Counted from the first letter of the stretch, positions 1 through 9,057 are shown. The stretch: DNA of 40,606 nucleotides from an uncultured Bacilli bacterium (GCA_947629395.1 CANRDQ010000007.1:1-40606), one strand, 5' to 3'. Numbers and translations are program-made. Notes: generated by a model not told the origin, from the letters alone.

Positions 1-111
1 AGTTGCGCCACTTCCAGGTCCAGTTGGTCCAGTTGGCCCAGTAGGTCCTAAAATATAACAGTTTCCAAATCTAAATCTTTGATTTGGAAATTCATCATTT
101 CCAAAATTCAT
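1..111 (-). CDS. Collagen-like GPT-repeat protein, N-terminal part only
   Basis: Reading the minus strand from ATG at 111 gives 37 codons that run off the left edge. A short leader of about 21 residues rich in Phe, Asn and Arg is followed by Gly-Pro-Thr triplets, typical of bacterial collagen-like (BclA-like) surface proteins. A strong GAAAGGAGGAT ribosome binding site lies at 115-125. The higher GC of the repeat (GGACCAACTGGACC) stands out from the AT-rich surroundings. The start and repeat are seen directly; surface location is inferred from the family. Confidence 0.8.
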   Translation of the reverse strand, partial: MNFGNDEFPNQRFRFGNCYILGPTGPTGPTGPGSGAT

Positions 112-199
112 AAAATCCTCCTTTCTATATAGTGTATGAATAATAATTGATTAATGAAATTATATTTATCATAAAAACATATATAATTTAAAAAAATTG

Positions 200-208
200 T
201 GCTATACT
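200..208 (+). promoter_or_regulatory. Extended -10 promoter for the 254-1714 genes
   Basis: TGcTATACT at 200-208, about 45 bases before the ATG at 254; no convincing -35. The same TGnTATAAT form recurs before many genes of this window. Confidence 0.5.
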
Positions 209-253
209 GATTATGATAATAGGAAAGTAATTAATATTTAGGAGGAAATAAAA

Positions 254-868
254 ATGAGTTTTGATAGTACATCAATAGAAAATATATTTAGTGGAATGTT
301 TGCAGTTGGTATCGTACTACTAGTAATAATGTATTTTTTAGTAATAACAATTTATGTTATCGAGGCTATTATATTGACTAAATTAAATAAGAAAATGTAT
401 GGTAAAGGATCGGTATTAGCTTGGATTCCTTTTGCTAATCTTTACTTACTAGGAAAGTTAACTGTAAATGAAATTGTTGGATGGATATTAGTAGTTTCAA
501 ACTTTGTATTTATTAATGAAAAATATTTAAGTTTAAAAAGTTTAGTAATACTTCTTTTGTATGTTTATGCTGTAATTAAATATTTTCAATTAAAAAATGC
601 TGAAAAGAAAGAGAGTATTCCAACTATGGAAATATCAGCTGATAGTAATCAACGAAATGATAATAAATTTATGAAACCAGAACAATCTGCACCAAAAGAA
701 GCAGAAGAAGAGAAACCAGAAGTCTATTCTACTAGACCAATGGAAGTTCCTGATGAAGAAAAGAATCTTAAACCTTCACAAATTACGGCTGTAAACCCAG
801 CCAAAAGAGCAAATATGCAATCTAATCCATTACAAGATTTATATGGATCAAATAAAAAACAAGATTAG
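254..868 (+). CDS. Small integral membrane protein, function unknown
   Basis: This 204-residue protein begins with a strong hydrophobic segment (about 15-40), then a polar stretch with a KGSVLAWIPFANLY motif and one or two further membrane segments (about 70-110). The C-terminal 90 residues are charged, Glu/Lys/Pro-rich and probably disordered in the cytoplasm. The WIPFANLY motif after a basic loop resembles small membrane proteins of the DUF5684 type, but this is recall, not a search. AGGAGG at 240-245 fits the ATG at 254. folD follows after 12 bases, so the two are probably co-transcribed; no functional link is evident. Confidence 0.75.
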   Translation: MSFDSTSIENIFSGMFAVGIVLLVIMYFLVITIYVIEAIILTKLNKKMYGKGSVLAWIPFANLYLLGKLTVNEIVGWILVVSNFVFINEKYLSLKSLVILLLYVYAVIKYFQLKNAEKKESIPTMEISADSNQRNDNKFMKPEQSAPKEAEEEKPEVYSTRPMEVPDEEKNLKPSQITAVNPAKRANMQSNPLQDLYGSNKKQD

Positions 869-880
869 GAGATTAATTGT

Positions 881-1714
881 ATGCAATTATTAGATGGAAA
901 AATAGTAAAACAAAAAAGATTAGAAGAGTTAAAAAATAAAGTTGATGAATTACCAGAACAATTAGGTTTAGCAGTAATTCAAATTGGAAATGATCCAGCA
1001 AGTAAAGTATATGTTGGACAAAAAGAGAAAATGGCTAATAATTTAGGATTTAAATTTGAACATATTAATTTAGAAGAAAATGTTACTCAAGATGAAGTAT
1101 TAAAAATTATTGATGATTTAAATAACGATGATACAATCGATGGTATATTAGTTCAAATGCCAATGCCTAAACATTTAAATGAGAAAGAAATTCAAAATCA
1201 TATAAACCCAAATAAAGATGTTGATGGCTTAACAGATATTAATATGGGACGCCTTGTTCATAATGTAGATACTTTGGTAGCTTGTACACCTATGGGAATT
1301 ATTTCATTACTTAATCATTATAAAATTCAAATTAGTGGAAAAAATGTTGTAATAGTTGGACGTAGTGATTTAGTTGGAAAGCCACTTGCAGCTCTTATGA
1401 CTAATCAAAATGCCACTGTAACATTATGCCATTCAAAAACAGAAAACTTATCATCAATTACTAAAACAGCTGACATTTTAGTTGCAGCTGTAGGTAAACC
1501 TAAATTTCTAAAAAAAGAAGATATAAAAGAAGATGCAATTATAATCGATGTAGGAATAAACAGAATGCCAGATGGTTCTTTATGTGGAGATGTAGATTTT
1601 GAAGAAGTAAAGGACAAAGTAAGTTTTATAACACCTGTACCTGGTGGAGTAGGACAAATGACTGTTTGTGAATTAGGCTATAATACATATAAAGCACATA
1701 TGTTAAGAAAATAA
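881..1714 (+). CDS. folD: Bifunctional methylenetetrahydrofolate dehydrogenase / methenyl-THF cyclohydrolase
   Basis: FolD interconverts 5,10-methylene-, 5,10-methenyl- and 10-formyl-tetrahydrofolate in the cytoplasm, supplying one-carbon units for purines and fMet-tRNA. The 277-residue length is normal. Visible motifs are the Tyr44-x3-Lys48 catalytic pair (YVGQK), VDGLTD, the cofactor loop VGRSDLVGKP near residue 160, CHSKT and the C-terminal signature PVPGGVGQMT. An AGGAG site at 868-872 overlaps the stop of the preceding gene. A terminator overlaps its stop codon, so it ends the two-gene operon. Confidence 0.97.
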   Translation: MQLLDGKIVKQKRLEELKNKVDELPEQLGLAVIQIGNDPASKVYVGQKEKMANNLGFKFEHINLEENVTQDEVLKIIDDLNNDDTIDGILVQMPMPKHLNEKEIQNHINPNKDVDGLTDINMGRLVHNVDTLVACTPMGIISLLNHYKIQISGKNVVIVGRSDLVGKPLAALMTNQNATVTLCHSKTENLSSITKTADILVAAVGKPKFLKKEDIKEDAIIIDVGINRMPDGSLCGDVDFEEVKDKVSFITPVPGGVGQMTVCELGYNTYKAHMLRK

Positions 1715-1738
1715 ATTAATATTTATTTTCTTTTTTTT
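1708..1738 (+). terminator. Intrinsic terminator after folD
   Basis: Perfect 9-bp stem AAAATAAAT / ATTTATTTT (1708-1716 with 1721-1729), loop TAAT, then CTTTTTTTT. It overlaps the folD stop codon. Confidence 0.75.
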
Positions 1739-1762
1739 CATACATTAATATTGGAGGTTAAT

Positions 1763-2848
1763 ATGAAAAAAAGAAAAATATGTGTGTATGCCATAAGTAA
1801 AAACGAAGAAAAGTTTGTTTCTCGTTGGGTAGAATCCATGAAAGAAGCAGATGAAATCTATGTTTTAGATACAGGCTCTACAGATAAAACTGTTAAACTA
1901 TTAAAAGAAAAAGGAGTAAAAGTAACATCAGAAGAAATAAATCCTTGGCGATTTGATATCGCTAGAAATAAATCTTTAGCTCTTTTACCAGAAGATACTG
2001 ATATTTGTGTTTGTACAGATTTAGATGAAGTTTTTGTTAAAGGTTGGAGAAAAAAACTAGAAGAAATTTGGAAAGATGATACTACAAGACTTGCTTATAA
2101 TTATAATTGGAGCTTAGATGAAGAAAATAAACCAGTAGTTAACTTTTATATTGAAAAAATTCATAGTAGAAATGATTATAAATGGACTCATCCAGTTCAT
2201 GAGGTATTAACTTATATTGGAAAAAATAAAGAAAATAAAATTACTACTGATGATATTACTGTAAATCATTATCCTGATAGTACTAAATCTAGAAGTAGTT
2301 ATTTACCATTATTAGAACTATCAGTAAAAGAAGACCCTGATGATGATAGAAATATGCATTATTTAGGTAGAGAATATATGTATTATGGAAAATGGAATAA
2401 ATGTATAGATACTTTAATAAAACACTTATCTTTACCAAGAGCGACCTGGAAAGATGAAAGATGTGCTTCTATGCGTTTTATAGCTAGAAGTTATAAAAAC
2501 TTAAAAAGATATAGAGAAGCTGAAATGTGGTTAAAATTAGCTATCAAAGAAGCACCATATTTAAGAGATCCTTATGTAGAAATGGCTTTACTTCATTATA
2601 AACAAGATCATTTTAAAGAAGTAATTAAGTATTGTAATGAAGCTTTAAAAATAAAGACTCATACTAAAAGTTATATTAATGAACCTTTTAGTTTTAATGA
2701 GACAATTTATGATCTATTATCCATAAGTTATTATTATGAAGGAGATTATCAAAAATCTTTAGAAAACGTTAATGAAGCAATTATTAGAAATCCTTATGAT
2801 AATAGATTAATTGAAAATAAAAAATTAATAGAACGTAAATTAAAGTAA
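1763..2848 (+). CDS. Family 2 glycosyltransferase with C-terminal TPR repeats
   Basis: A 361-residue protein. The N-terminal 200 residues are a GT-A domain: opening CVYAISKNEEKFV, DTGSTDKT for the nucleotide-sugar pocket, and the metal-binding DLDEV (D-x-D). The C-terminal 150 residues form tetratricopeptide repeats (LGREYMYYGKW, EAEMWLKLAIKEAP, YQKSLENVNEAI). Similar GT2-TPR proteins are common in Firmicutes; some relatives glycosylate peptides, but the acceptor here is unknown. GGAGG at 1753-1757 selects the ATG at 1763 rather than an upstream TTG at 1751. It is a single-gene unit between terminators and lacks membrane segments. Confidence 0.85.
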   Translation: MKKRKICVYAISKNEEKFVSRWVESMKEADEIYVLDTGSTDKTVKLLKEKGVKVTSEEINPWRFDIARNKSLALLPEDTDICVCTDLDEVFVKGWRKKLEEIWKDDTTRLAYNYNWSLDEENKPVVNFYIEKIHSRNDYKWTHPVHEVLTYIGKNKENKITTDDITVNHYPDSTKSRSSYLPLLELSVKEDPDDDRNMHYLGREYMYYGKWNKCIDTLIKHLSLPRATWKDERCASMRFIARSYKNLKRYREAEMWLKLAIKEAPYLRDPYVEMALLHYKQDHFKEVIKYCNEALKIKTHTKSYINEPFSFNETIYDLLSISYYYEGDYQKSLENVNEAIIRNPYDNRLIENKKLIERKLK

Positions 2849-2869
2849 AGTCTAATGATTTTACTTTTT
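2842..2869 (+). terminator. Intrinsic terminator after the glycosyltransferase
   Basis: AAAGTAAA (2842-2849) pairs with TTTACTTT (2860-2867) around a 10-base loop, followed by TT. It overlaps the stop codon. Confidence 0.65.
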
Positions 2870-2903
2870 CTAATTATATGATAATATAAAGTAGTGATGT
2901 AAG

Positions 2904-3482
2904 ATGAAGGATATATATATAGATAATGATAAAAAATTTTATTCACAATTAAAAAAATATGTTAAAAAGAAAAATTATATAGTTCATCTTAATTTAGATG
3001 ATAAAGATATAATAAATGATAATGTATTAAAAAAAGAAAATTTTGATGAAGATTTAAAATTCAAAATTCAATGTGTTCATGCTGTGAATATAAAAAGTAT
3101 AAAGAAAAGGTACTCATATATTTATGATACAGTATGTGATTATTTAGATGAAAAGTTTATAGAAAATGATATTTGTCAATTTAAAGATAATGTTTGTATT
3201 GGTGTGAAAAACAAAAGTCATTGTGCAGAATCAAAGAATGGATGTTGCTATGGGTCTAAAAGGGGATTGTGTAAAAATTTTGTAAACGGAAAATGTAAAG
3301 TTAAGTCAATATCTTGTAAATTATTTACATGTGGATATTTGAAAAAACATAATGTTAAATTCAAAATAAATGACATACCACTTCTCAAATATTTTTTCAA
3401 TTTTAAACAAAAGTTTATTATATGGGAAAAAATATTTGTCGATAAGCCAGAAATGATTAAATTGTTAATAGATAATAAATAA
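2904..3482 (+). CDS. Cysteine-rich protein, possibly metal-binding, unknown function
   Basis: A 192-residue protein with a cysteine-dense centre at about residues 75-150: cysteines in DIC, NVC, SHC, GCC, GLC, GKC, SCKLFTC. The spacing recalls small zinc or iron-sulfur binding proteins, but I do not recognise a named family. No signal peptide or membrane helix; the C-terminus is basic and aromatic. The ribosome binding site is GTGATG about 9 bases before the ATG, the 3' part of the AGGAGGTGAT consensus, a variant also used by the gene at 5318. Function unassigned. Confidence 0.7.
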   Translation: MKDIYIDNDKKFYSQLKKYVKKKNYIVHLNLDDKDIINDNVLKKENFDEDLKFKIQCVHAVNIKSIKKRYSYIYDTVCDYLDEKFIENDICQFKDNVCIGVKNKSHCAESKNGCCYGSKRGLCKNFVNGKCKVKSISCKLFTCGYLKKHNVKFKINDIPLLKYFFNFKQKFIIWEKIFVDKPEMIKLLIDNK

Positions 3483-3534
3483 AATAATTTAACTCTAATT
3501 TGAATTATCAACTTTTATTAGAAAGGAACAAATC

Positions 3535-5238
3535 ATGAATGAATTTATAAATGTAAGTTTGGAAGAATTTCGTCATCAAATTAGTGTATTAGAGAATTTT
3601 GTAACAGATCCACAATGGCTTTGGACTTTAAAGTATGACATATTATTAAATCCTAATTTAGGAACAGATATAGAAATTTTTATAAAAGAAGTAAATTTAT
3701 CAAATTTAAAGGCCAATGAATTAGAATTAACTATGCAAAAAATTAAGGATAAATCTCTTATTGCAATGAAGAAAGCAGACCAAGAAAAGAACAGAGTACA
3801 AAAATGGTTTTTATATCGTGTTGCATATTCTTATTATGGATTTTTAGAGACAATAATAGAAGGCTCTATTTTAACATCTAAAATATTTACAATGATTAAG
3901 GAAAAGTATGGAGATTTATATTTAGATATTCTCGCAAAAGTTGATAACATGAATCCATCTGCTCTTACCAACTTTAAAAAAGTTAAAGGTGATATATCAG
4001 GTGAAGAAATAGATTTATATTTATTAATGAAAAAATGGCAAGATATAGAGCATTTATATCACAATAATGATTTGATAAAAAAACATGACCAAGCTAAGGC
4101 AGATTTTGATAAATATGTTTATGATAATTGCCCATATTTAAAAGAAATAAGTGGTCGTGATTTATTAGGAATTTATCTTTTAGATTGTCTTTCTTTTATA
4201 TCTATGGAACAGTTACATAAATTTTTTGATATTGGTATAGATGATAAATTAGCTAACATTATTGGTGGCAAAAACTTAGGACTAGCTAAGCTATCTTATC
4301 ATAATGTAGATATACCAAAAGCTGTTGCTATACCTGTCGGGTCTGTAATTAACAAAAGGTATAAAAAAGATATAAATAGTTTTTCAAATCATAAATATTC
4401 AGTTAGAAGTTCAGCAACAGTTGAAGATAACACTAACCAATCATTTGCAGGACTTTTTATTACAGAATTAGATATTAGTTGTGAAAAATTATGTGCTTCT
4501 ATTGAAAAAGTTTATCAATCTGTTTTTAGTAATCGTGTTATTAAATATTGTGAAAAATTTAATACCAAAAAGCCATATATGTCTGTTGTTATTCAAGAAT
4601 TTAAAGAGCCACAATATTCTGGTGTTTGGTTAGGAAATAGTCTTGATACAGGACATCTCGAATGGACTAATGGTAATGGAGAAAAGTTAGTGTCTGGTAA
4701 AGTTATTCCCAAATATGAAAATTGGAATGAAAAAGTTATTAATCCTCTAAAAATTGGAGATGAAATTGTAGCTGAAAAATGTATTTCTTTACAGCATGAA
4801 TTGAATACAATTTCTGATTTTGAGTGGTGTGTAGTTGATGGTAAGCTTTTGTTTGTACAATTTCGTCCAGTAACTGTTAAGTTTAATGTAGATAGTAAAA
4901 ATACTAAAGCCGATAAAAGTATATCGGGGATTCCTGCATCATCTGGTTTTGTAAAAGGTAAACCTCATTATTTAGAAAAAGTAAGTGTTATTTCAAAATT
5001 TAAAAAGGGAGAGATATTATTAGCAGATTTTACTGATCCAGATTGGGTTCCAGCTATGATTGAAAGTAGTGCTATTGTAACTGCTGAAGGTGGTTTCTTG
5101 TCGCATAGTGCAATTATTTCACGTGAGCTTGGTATTCCATGTATAACAGGAATAGGATATGATAAAATCGAGTTATTAAGTAAACAAGAAAAAATTGTTG
5201 TAGATGGAACTAAAGGAGCAATAAATATTTTAAATTAG
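3535..5238 (+). CDS. PEP/pyruvate-utilising phosphotransferase-like protein
   Basis: A 567-residue protein with three parts: an alpha-helical N-terminus (1-230) of no recognised family; a PPDK/PEP-synthase-type ATP-grasp domain (about 235-455; IGGKNLGLAKLS, YSVRSSATVEDN, SFAGLF); and a swivelling phosphohistidine domain (about 470-567) with GGFLSHSAI, whose His524 is the expected phosphocarrier, followed by SRELGIP. The PEP/pyruvate TIM barrel of true PEP synthases is absent, as in rifampicin phosphotransferases, which transfer phosphate from ATP to a small molecule. The domain order differs from those enzymes because the extra domain is N-terminal. The acceptor is unknown. RBS GAAAGGA at 3521-3527. 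Confidence 0.85.
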   Translation: MNEFINVSLEEFRHQISVLENFVTDPQWLWTLKYDILLNPNLGTDIEIFIKEVNLSNLKANELELTMQKIKDKSLIAMKKADQEKNRVQKWFLYRVAYSYYGFLETIIEGSILTSKIFTMIKEKYGDLYLDILAKVDNMNPSALTNFKKVKGDISGEEIDLYLLMKKWQDIEHLYHNNDLIKKHDQAKADFDKYVYDNCPYLKEISGRDLLGIYLLDCLSFISMEQLHKFFDIGIDDKLANIIGGKNLGLAKLSYHNVDIPKAVAIPVGSVINKRYKKDINSFSNHKYSVRSSATVEDNTNQSFAGLFITELDISCEKLCASIEKVYQSVFSNRVIKYCEKFNTKKPYMSVVIQEFKEPQYSGVWLGNSLDTGHLEWTNGNGEKLVSGKVIPKYENWNEKVINPLKIGDEIVAEKCISLQHELNTISDFEWCVVDGKLLFVQFRPVTVKFNVDSKNTKADKSISGIPASSGFVKGKPHYLEKVSVISKFKKGEILLADFTDPDWVPAMIESSAIVTAEGGFLSHSAIISRELGIPCITGIGYDKIELLSKQEKIVVDGTKGAINILN

Positions 5239-5260
5239 TAAATAAAAGTATGTTATTAAA

Positions 5261-5293
5261 AAGGGAAATGAATTTTATTTCATTTTCTTTTTT
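5261..5293 (+). terminator. Intrinsic terminator after the phosphotransferase-like gene
   Basis: GGAAATGAA pairs with TTTCATTTTC around a short T-rich loop, followed by TTTTTT. One G-T wobble in the stem. Confidence 0.6.
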
Positions 5294-5301
5294 GATATAA
5301 T
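5293..5301 (+). promoter_or_regulatory. Extended -10 promoter for the flavoprotein operon
   Basis: TGaTATAAT immediately after the terminator T-run and 17 bases before the ATG at 5318; no clear -35. Confidence 0.55.
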
Positions 5302-5317
5302 ATTGTTGGTGATGTAG

Positions 5318-6529
5318 ATGAACGTTTTTGTAATTGGTGGAGGAGCATCAGGTTTGACTGCTGCTATAAAAGCAAGAGAAGCAGGTTGTAATGTTGTAAT
5401 TTTAGAAAGAAATAATAAGTGTGGTAAAAAACTTTTAACAACAGGTAATGGTCGTTGTAATTTTTATAATGAAAAGCAAGATTTAAAATTTTATCACTCT
5501 GAAGATATGGGAATATTTGCGAAAATTTTTAATAATAAAAAAGATGAAATTTTAAAGTTCTTTAAAGAATTAGGTATAGTTTCAAAAGTTAATAATGGTT
5601 ATTACTATCCTTTCTCTAATCAAGCTAGTAGTGTAGTAAATGCCTTAATGTTAAAAGTAGAAAAACTTAATATTAAAGTAATAAATAATGAATTAGTAAA
5701 ATCTATCAAAAAAGAAGATAAGTTTATTATTTCCACAGAACACAACCAATTTACAGCAGATAAAGTAATTATAGCTGCTGGATCTAAAGCGGCACCAAAA
5801 ACAGGTAGTGATGGAAGTAGTTATGATTTAGTAAAAAGCTTAGGTCATTCTATTATAGAGGTAGTTCCTTCTTTAGTACAATTAGAAGGAAAAGATAATT
5901 TTTATAAAGAATGGAAAGGTGTCAGAAGTGATGCGATACTTTCACTTTTAGAAAATAATCAAAAAATTAAAGAAGAAAGAGGAGAAGTTCAATTTACTGA
6001 TTATGGTATCAGTGGAATTTGTACTTTTAACTTAAGTGGAATAATTTCAAGGGGTTTATTTGAAAATAAAAATTATAAAATATTAATTAATCTTATACCT
6101 TGGTTTAAAGGAAATAAAGAAGATTTCTTACAATGGATGGATAATCAAGATGAACAATTAAAAGATTATAAATTAAGAGAAATATTAGAAGGATTCTTAA
6201 ATTATAATTTAGTTAATTTAATTTCTAAATTAGAAAATATTTCTGCTACTTCAAAATGGAATGATGTTAATAAAGAAAAAGTTATAAATAGAATTATGAG
6301 TTTTGAATTTAATGTTTTGAAAACTAAATCATTTGATAATGCTCAAGTTTGTAGTGGAGGAGTACCACTTAAAGAAATAAACCCTAAAACTATGGAGTCT
6401 TTAAAAACTAAAGGTTTATATTTAACAGGAGAAGTTTTAGATGTTAATGGTGATTGTGGTGGATACAATTTATCTTTTGCTTGGATGAGTGGTATGGTAG
6501 CAGGAGAAAGTGTGATTAAAAATGATTAA
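5318..6529 (+). CDS. FAD-dependent oxidoreductase, HI0933/BaiN family
   Basis: A 403-residue cytoplasmic flavoprotein. The N-terminal Rossmann motif GGGASGLTAAIKA is followed by the family signature CGKKLLTTGNGRCNF at about residues 36-50. The C-terminal FAD-contacting segment contains GEVLDVNGDCGGYNLSFA, also diagnostic. HI0933-type proteins are abundant and mostly uncharacterised; BaiN relatives were linked to bile-acid dehydroxylation steps in gut clostridia, but membership alone does not show that activity. SD GGTGAT at 5308-5313. Its last 8 bases overlap the next flavoprotein gene, so translation is probably coupled. Confidence 0.9.
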   Translation: MNVFVIGGGASGLTAAIKAREAGCNVVILERNNKCGKKLLTTGNGRCNFYNEKQDLKFYHSEDMGIFAKIFNNKKDEILKFFKELGIVSKVNNGYYYPFSNQASSVVNALMLKVEKLNIKVINNELVKSIKKEDKFIISTEHNQFTADKVIIAAGSKAAPKTGSDGSSYDLVKSLGHSIIEVVPSLVQLEGKDNFYKEWKGVRSDAILSLLENNQKIKEERGEVQFTDYGISGICTFNLSGIISRGLFENKNYKILINLIPWFKGNKEDFLQWMDNQDEQLKDYKLREILEGFLNYNLVNLISKLENISATSKWNDVNKEKVINRIMSFEFNVLKTKSFDNAQVCSGGVPLKEINPKTMESLKTKGLYLTGEVLDVNGDCGGYNLSFAWMSGMVAGESVIKND

Positions 6530-8108
6530 AATTAGACAGGTAAAAATTCCTATTGAAAAAGATAGCCAACAAGAATTAAGAAAGAAAATTATCAAGTTAT
6601 TACACATTAACTCTACCGAATTAATAGACTTAAATATCAGAAAAAAATCCATTGATGCTAGAGATAAAAAACAAATATATTATATATATGAACTTAGTGT
6701 ATCTTTACAAAATGAAGATAGTGTTTTAAATAGAATACATTCTAAAGATATTTTAAAAGAAGAACCAGAAGATTATATTTATCCTTCTAAAGGTATAGAA
6801 AAATTAAAAACAAGAATCGTAATTGTTGGTAGTGGTCCAGCCGGTCTTTTCTGTGGTTATTTACTTTCTGAAATGGGGTATAAACCTTTAATAATAGAAA
6901 GAGGTAAAAAAGCTGAAGAAAGAATAAAAGATGTCGAAGAATTTTGGGAAAGTGGAATTTTAAATACAGAAAGTAACGTCCAATTTGGTGAAGGAGGAGC
7001 AGGAACTTTTTCAGATGGTAAGCTTAATACCTTAGTAAAAGATAAAAGACATTTAGGCAAAAAAGTATTTGAAATATTTGTTAAGTTTGGTGCACCTAAA
7101 GAAATTCTTTACTTACAAAAACCTCATATAGGTACTGATATTTTAAGGAATGTTATTAAAAATATGAGAACCGCTATTATCAATATGGGTGGAGAGTTTA
7201 GATATAGTACTAAACTAACTAATCTAATTATTAAAGATGGTATACTTAATAGTATTGAAGTTAATAATCAAGAAATTATTCCTTGTAATAATTTAGTTTT
7301 AGCGATAGGACATAGTGCTAGAGATACAATTGAAATGTTAAAAAATGAAAACCTTAACATTGTACCTAAACCATTTGCGATAGGTATCAGAGTAATGCAT
7401 AGTCAAGAAATGATTAACAAAAGTCAATATAAAGATAGCTATAAGTTATTGCCACCAGCTAGTTATAAACTTACTTATACTACTAAACAAAAACGTGGAG
7501 TTTATTCATTTTGTATGTGTCCAGGTGGTTATGTTGTCAATGCTTCTAGTGAAGAAAAACGTTTAGCCATTAATGGGATGAGTAATTATAAAAGAGATAG
7601 CCAGGATGCTAATAGTGCTATTATTGTTACCGTTTCACCTGAAGATTTTGGATATAACATTATGGATGGTATCAACTTCCAAAGAAATTTAGAGGAAAAA
7701 GCTTATAATTTATGCCAAGGAAAAATCCCATTACAATTACTTAAAGATTTTAAAGAAAATAAAAAGTCCACTACTTATAAAAGTATAGTTCCTATTACAA
7801 AAGGTAATTATGAATTTACAAATTTAAGAGAAATATTACCAGAGTTTATTAGTAATTCTTTAATTGAAGCTTTTGAAAACTTTGGTAGAAAGATTAAGGG
7901 CTTTGATAGCGATGATACCTTATTAGCGGCAGTAGAAAGTCGTAGTTCTTCACCAGTTAAAATTGTTAGAGATGAACATTTTGAATCTAATATCAAAGGA
8001 ATTTATCCTTGTGGTGAAGGGGCAGGATATGCTGGAGGAATAACTACTTCAGCTATAGATGGAATTAAAGTTGCTGAAGCCTTAATTCAAAAATATAGTA
8101 ATAACTAA
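6522..8108 (+). CDS. FAD-dependent protein, COG2509 family
   Basis: A 528-residue protein with a basic N-terminal ferredoxin-like extension (1-95) followed by a Rossmann FAD motif VGSGPAGLFCGYLLSE near residue 105. The conserved QFGEGGAGTFSDGKLNT lies near residue 150 and the C-terminal CGEGAGYAGGITTSAIDG closes the FAD site. Length and layout match the COG2509 flavoproteins, whose substrate is unknown. It overlaps the preceding flavoprotein by 8 bases; the pair may act on related substrates (inference). A terminator follows. Confidence 0.9.
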   Translation: MIKIRQVKIPIEKDSQQELRKKIIKLLHINSTELIDLNIRKKSIDARDKKQIYYIYELSVSLQNEDSVLNRIHSKDILKEEPEDYIYPSKGIEKLKTRIVIVGSGPAGLFCGYLLSEMGYKPLIIERGKKAEERIKDVEEFWESGILNTESNVQFGEGGAGTFSDGKLNTLVKDKRHLGKKVFEIFVKFGAPKEILYLQKPHIGTDILRNVIKNMRTAIINMGGEFRYSTKLTNLIIKDGILNSIEVNNQEIIPCNNLVLAIGHSARDTIEMLKNENLNIVPKPFAIGIRVMHSQEMINKSQYKDSYKLLPPASYKLTYTTKQKRGVYSFCMCPGGYVVNASSEEKRLAINGMSNYKRDSQDANSAIIVTVSPEDFGYNIMDGINFQRNLEEKAYNLCQGKIPLQLLKDFKENKKSTTYKSIVPITKGNYEFTNLREILPEFISNSLIEAFENFGRKIKGFDSDDTLLAAVESRSSSPVKIVRDEHFESNIKGIYPCGEGAGYAGGITTSAIDGIKVAEALIQKYSNN

Positions 8109-8123
8109 AATTAATATAAAAAT

Positions 8124-8150
8124 AATACTAAAATCTAGTTAGTATTTTTT
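8124..8150 (+). terminator. Intrinsic terminator after the flavoprotein operon
   Basis: Perfect 8-bp stem AATACTAA / TTAGTATT (8124-8131 with 8139-8146) and a T-run. Confidence 0.75.
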
Positions 8151-8196
8151 ATTTTTGTAGTATAATTAAATCAGACAATTATAAAGGATGATAAAA

Positions 8197-8637
8197 ATGC
8201 TAAAAGTAAAGAATTTTAATGAGTTAACTAATCAAGAATTATATGAAATTTTAAAATCAAGAATAGCCGTATTTGCAGTAGAACAAAATATTATTTATCA
8301 AGATTTAGATGATATTGATTATAATAGTTTACATTTCTTTTTTATGGAAGATGGCATAGTAAGTGCTTATCTTAGAGCGTTTTATGTTACTGATAACATT
8401 GTTAAAATTGGTAGAGTTCTTACTTTAAAACATGGTTGTGGAACAGGAAGAAAACTATTAGAACAAAGTTTGGTAGTTATAAAAGAAAAAATGAAGTGTA
8501 AGAAAATATGTTTAGATGCTCAAAAATATGCCGTAGGTTTCTATGAAAAATTTGGATTTAAAATAACATCAGGTGATTTTCTAGAAGAAGGAATTATCCA
8601 TAATAAAATGGAATTAGAAATAGAGGAGACACTATGA
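8197..8637 (+). CDS. GNAT family N-acetyltransferase, ElaA-like
   Basis: A 146-residue acetyltransferase. The N-terminal SRIAVFAVEQNIIYQDLDDID matches ElaA-type GNATs; the acetyl-CoA loop is GCGTGRKLLEQS (about 88-99), followed by LDAQKYAVGFYEKFGF, the usual C-terminal GNAT pattern. The substrate is unknown. An in-frame ATG at 8188 abuts the AAAGGA site, so the ATG at 8197 is the better start. TATAAT at 8161-8166 may be its promoter. Its ATGA stop overlaps the start of the next gene by 4 bases. Confidence 0.85.
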   Translation: MLKVKNFNELTNQELYEILKSRIAVFAVEQNIIYQDLDDIDYNSLHFFFMEDGIVSAYLRAFYVTDNIVKIGRVLTLKHGCGTGRKLLEQSLVVIKEKMKCKKICLDAQKYAVGFYEKFGFKITSGDFLEEGIIHNKMELEIEETL

Positions 8638-9011
8638 ATAAAAAAATAGTTGATGGAGTTCAAAAAGTATTAATAATTAGAAAAATATTATTATCATTAA
8701 CAGTGTTAATTTTCTTAATAGTAGTTTTTCCTAAAAATAATTTTAGTGGAAAATTAATCATTAGTCCTTTTCTAATTTGTGCTTTAAGTTTTTGCCTAGA
8801 AAATATATTTTTATTATTTAATAAAGAAAAAATAGCCACCTGTTTTAGATATATTTTTAGTATAAGTTTCTTTTCTTATATAATTGGTTTTTTAGCTTAT
8901 GCAACTTATTACAGTATAGTAAACAAAATTTATTCTTTACTTATAGTAGTAGCTATCTTTTGTTTATTTACAATAAGGTTTATTAAACAAGCTTTTTTCA
9001 GAAGAAAATAG
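8634..9011 (+). CDS. Four-helix membrane protein, unknown function
   Basis: A 125-residue hydrophobic protein with four predicted membrane segments (about 17-32, 42-62, 72-92, 98-115) and a basic C-terminus. No recognised motif. Its ATG lies within the ATGA stop of the GNAT gene, so it is translated by coupling. Confidence 0.75.
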   Translation: MNKKIVDGVQKVLIIRKILLSLTVLIFLIVVFPKNNFSGKLIISPFLICALSFCLENIFLLFNKEKIATCFRYIFSISFFSYIIGFLAYATYYSIVNKIYSLLIVVAIFCLFTIRFIKQAFFRRK

Positions 9012-9018
9012 ATAAGTA

Positions 9019-9027
9019 TGTTATAAT
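9019..9027 (+). promoter_or_regulatory. Extended -10 promoter for cls
   Basis: TGtTATAAT, 30 bases before the ATG at 9058; no clear -35. Confidence 0.5.
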
Positions 9028-9057
9028 ATTTGGTGATAATAGTAAGGAGTTAAGATT

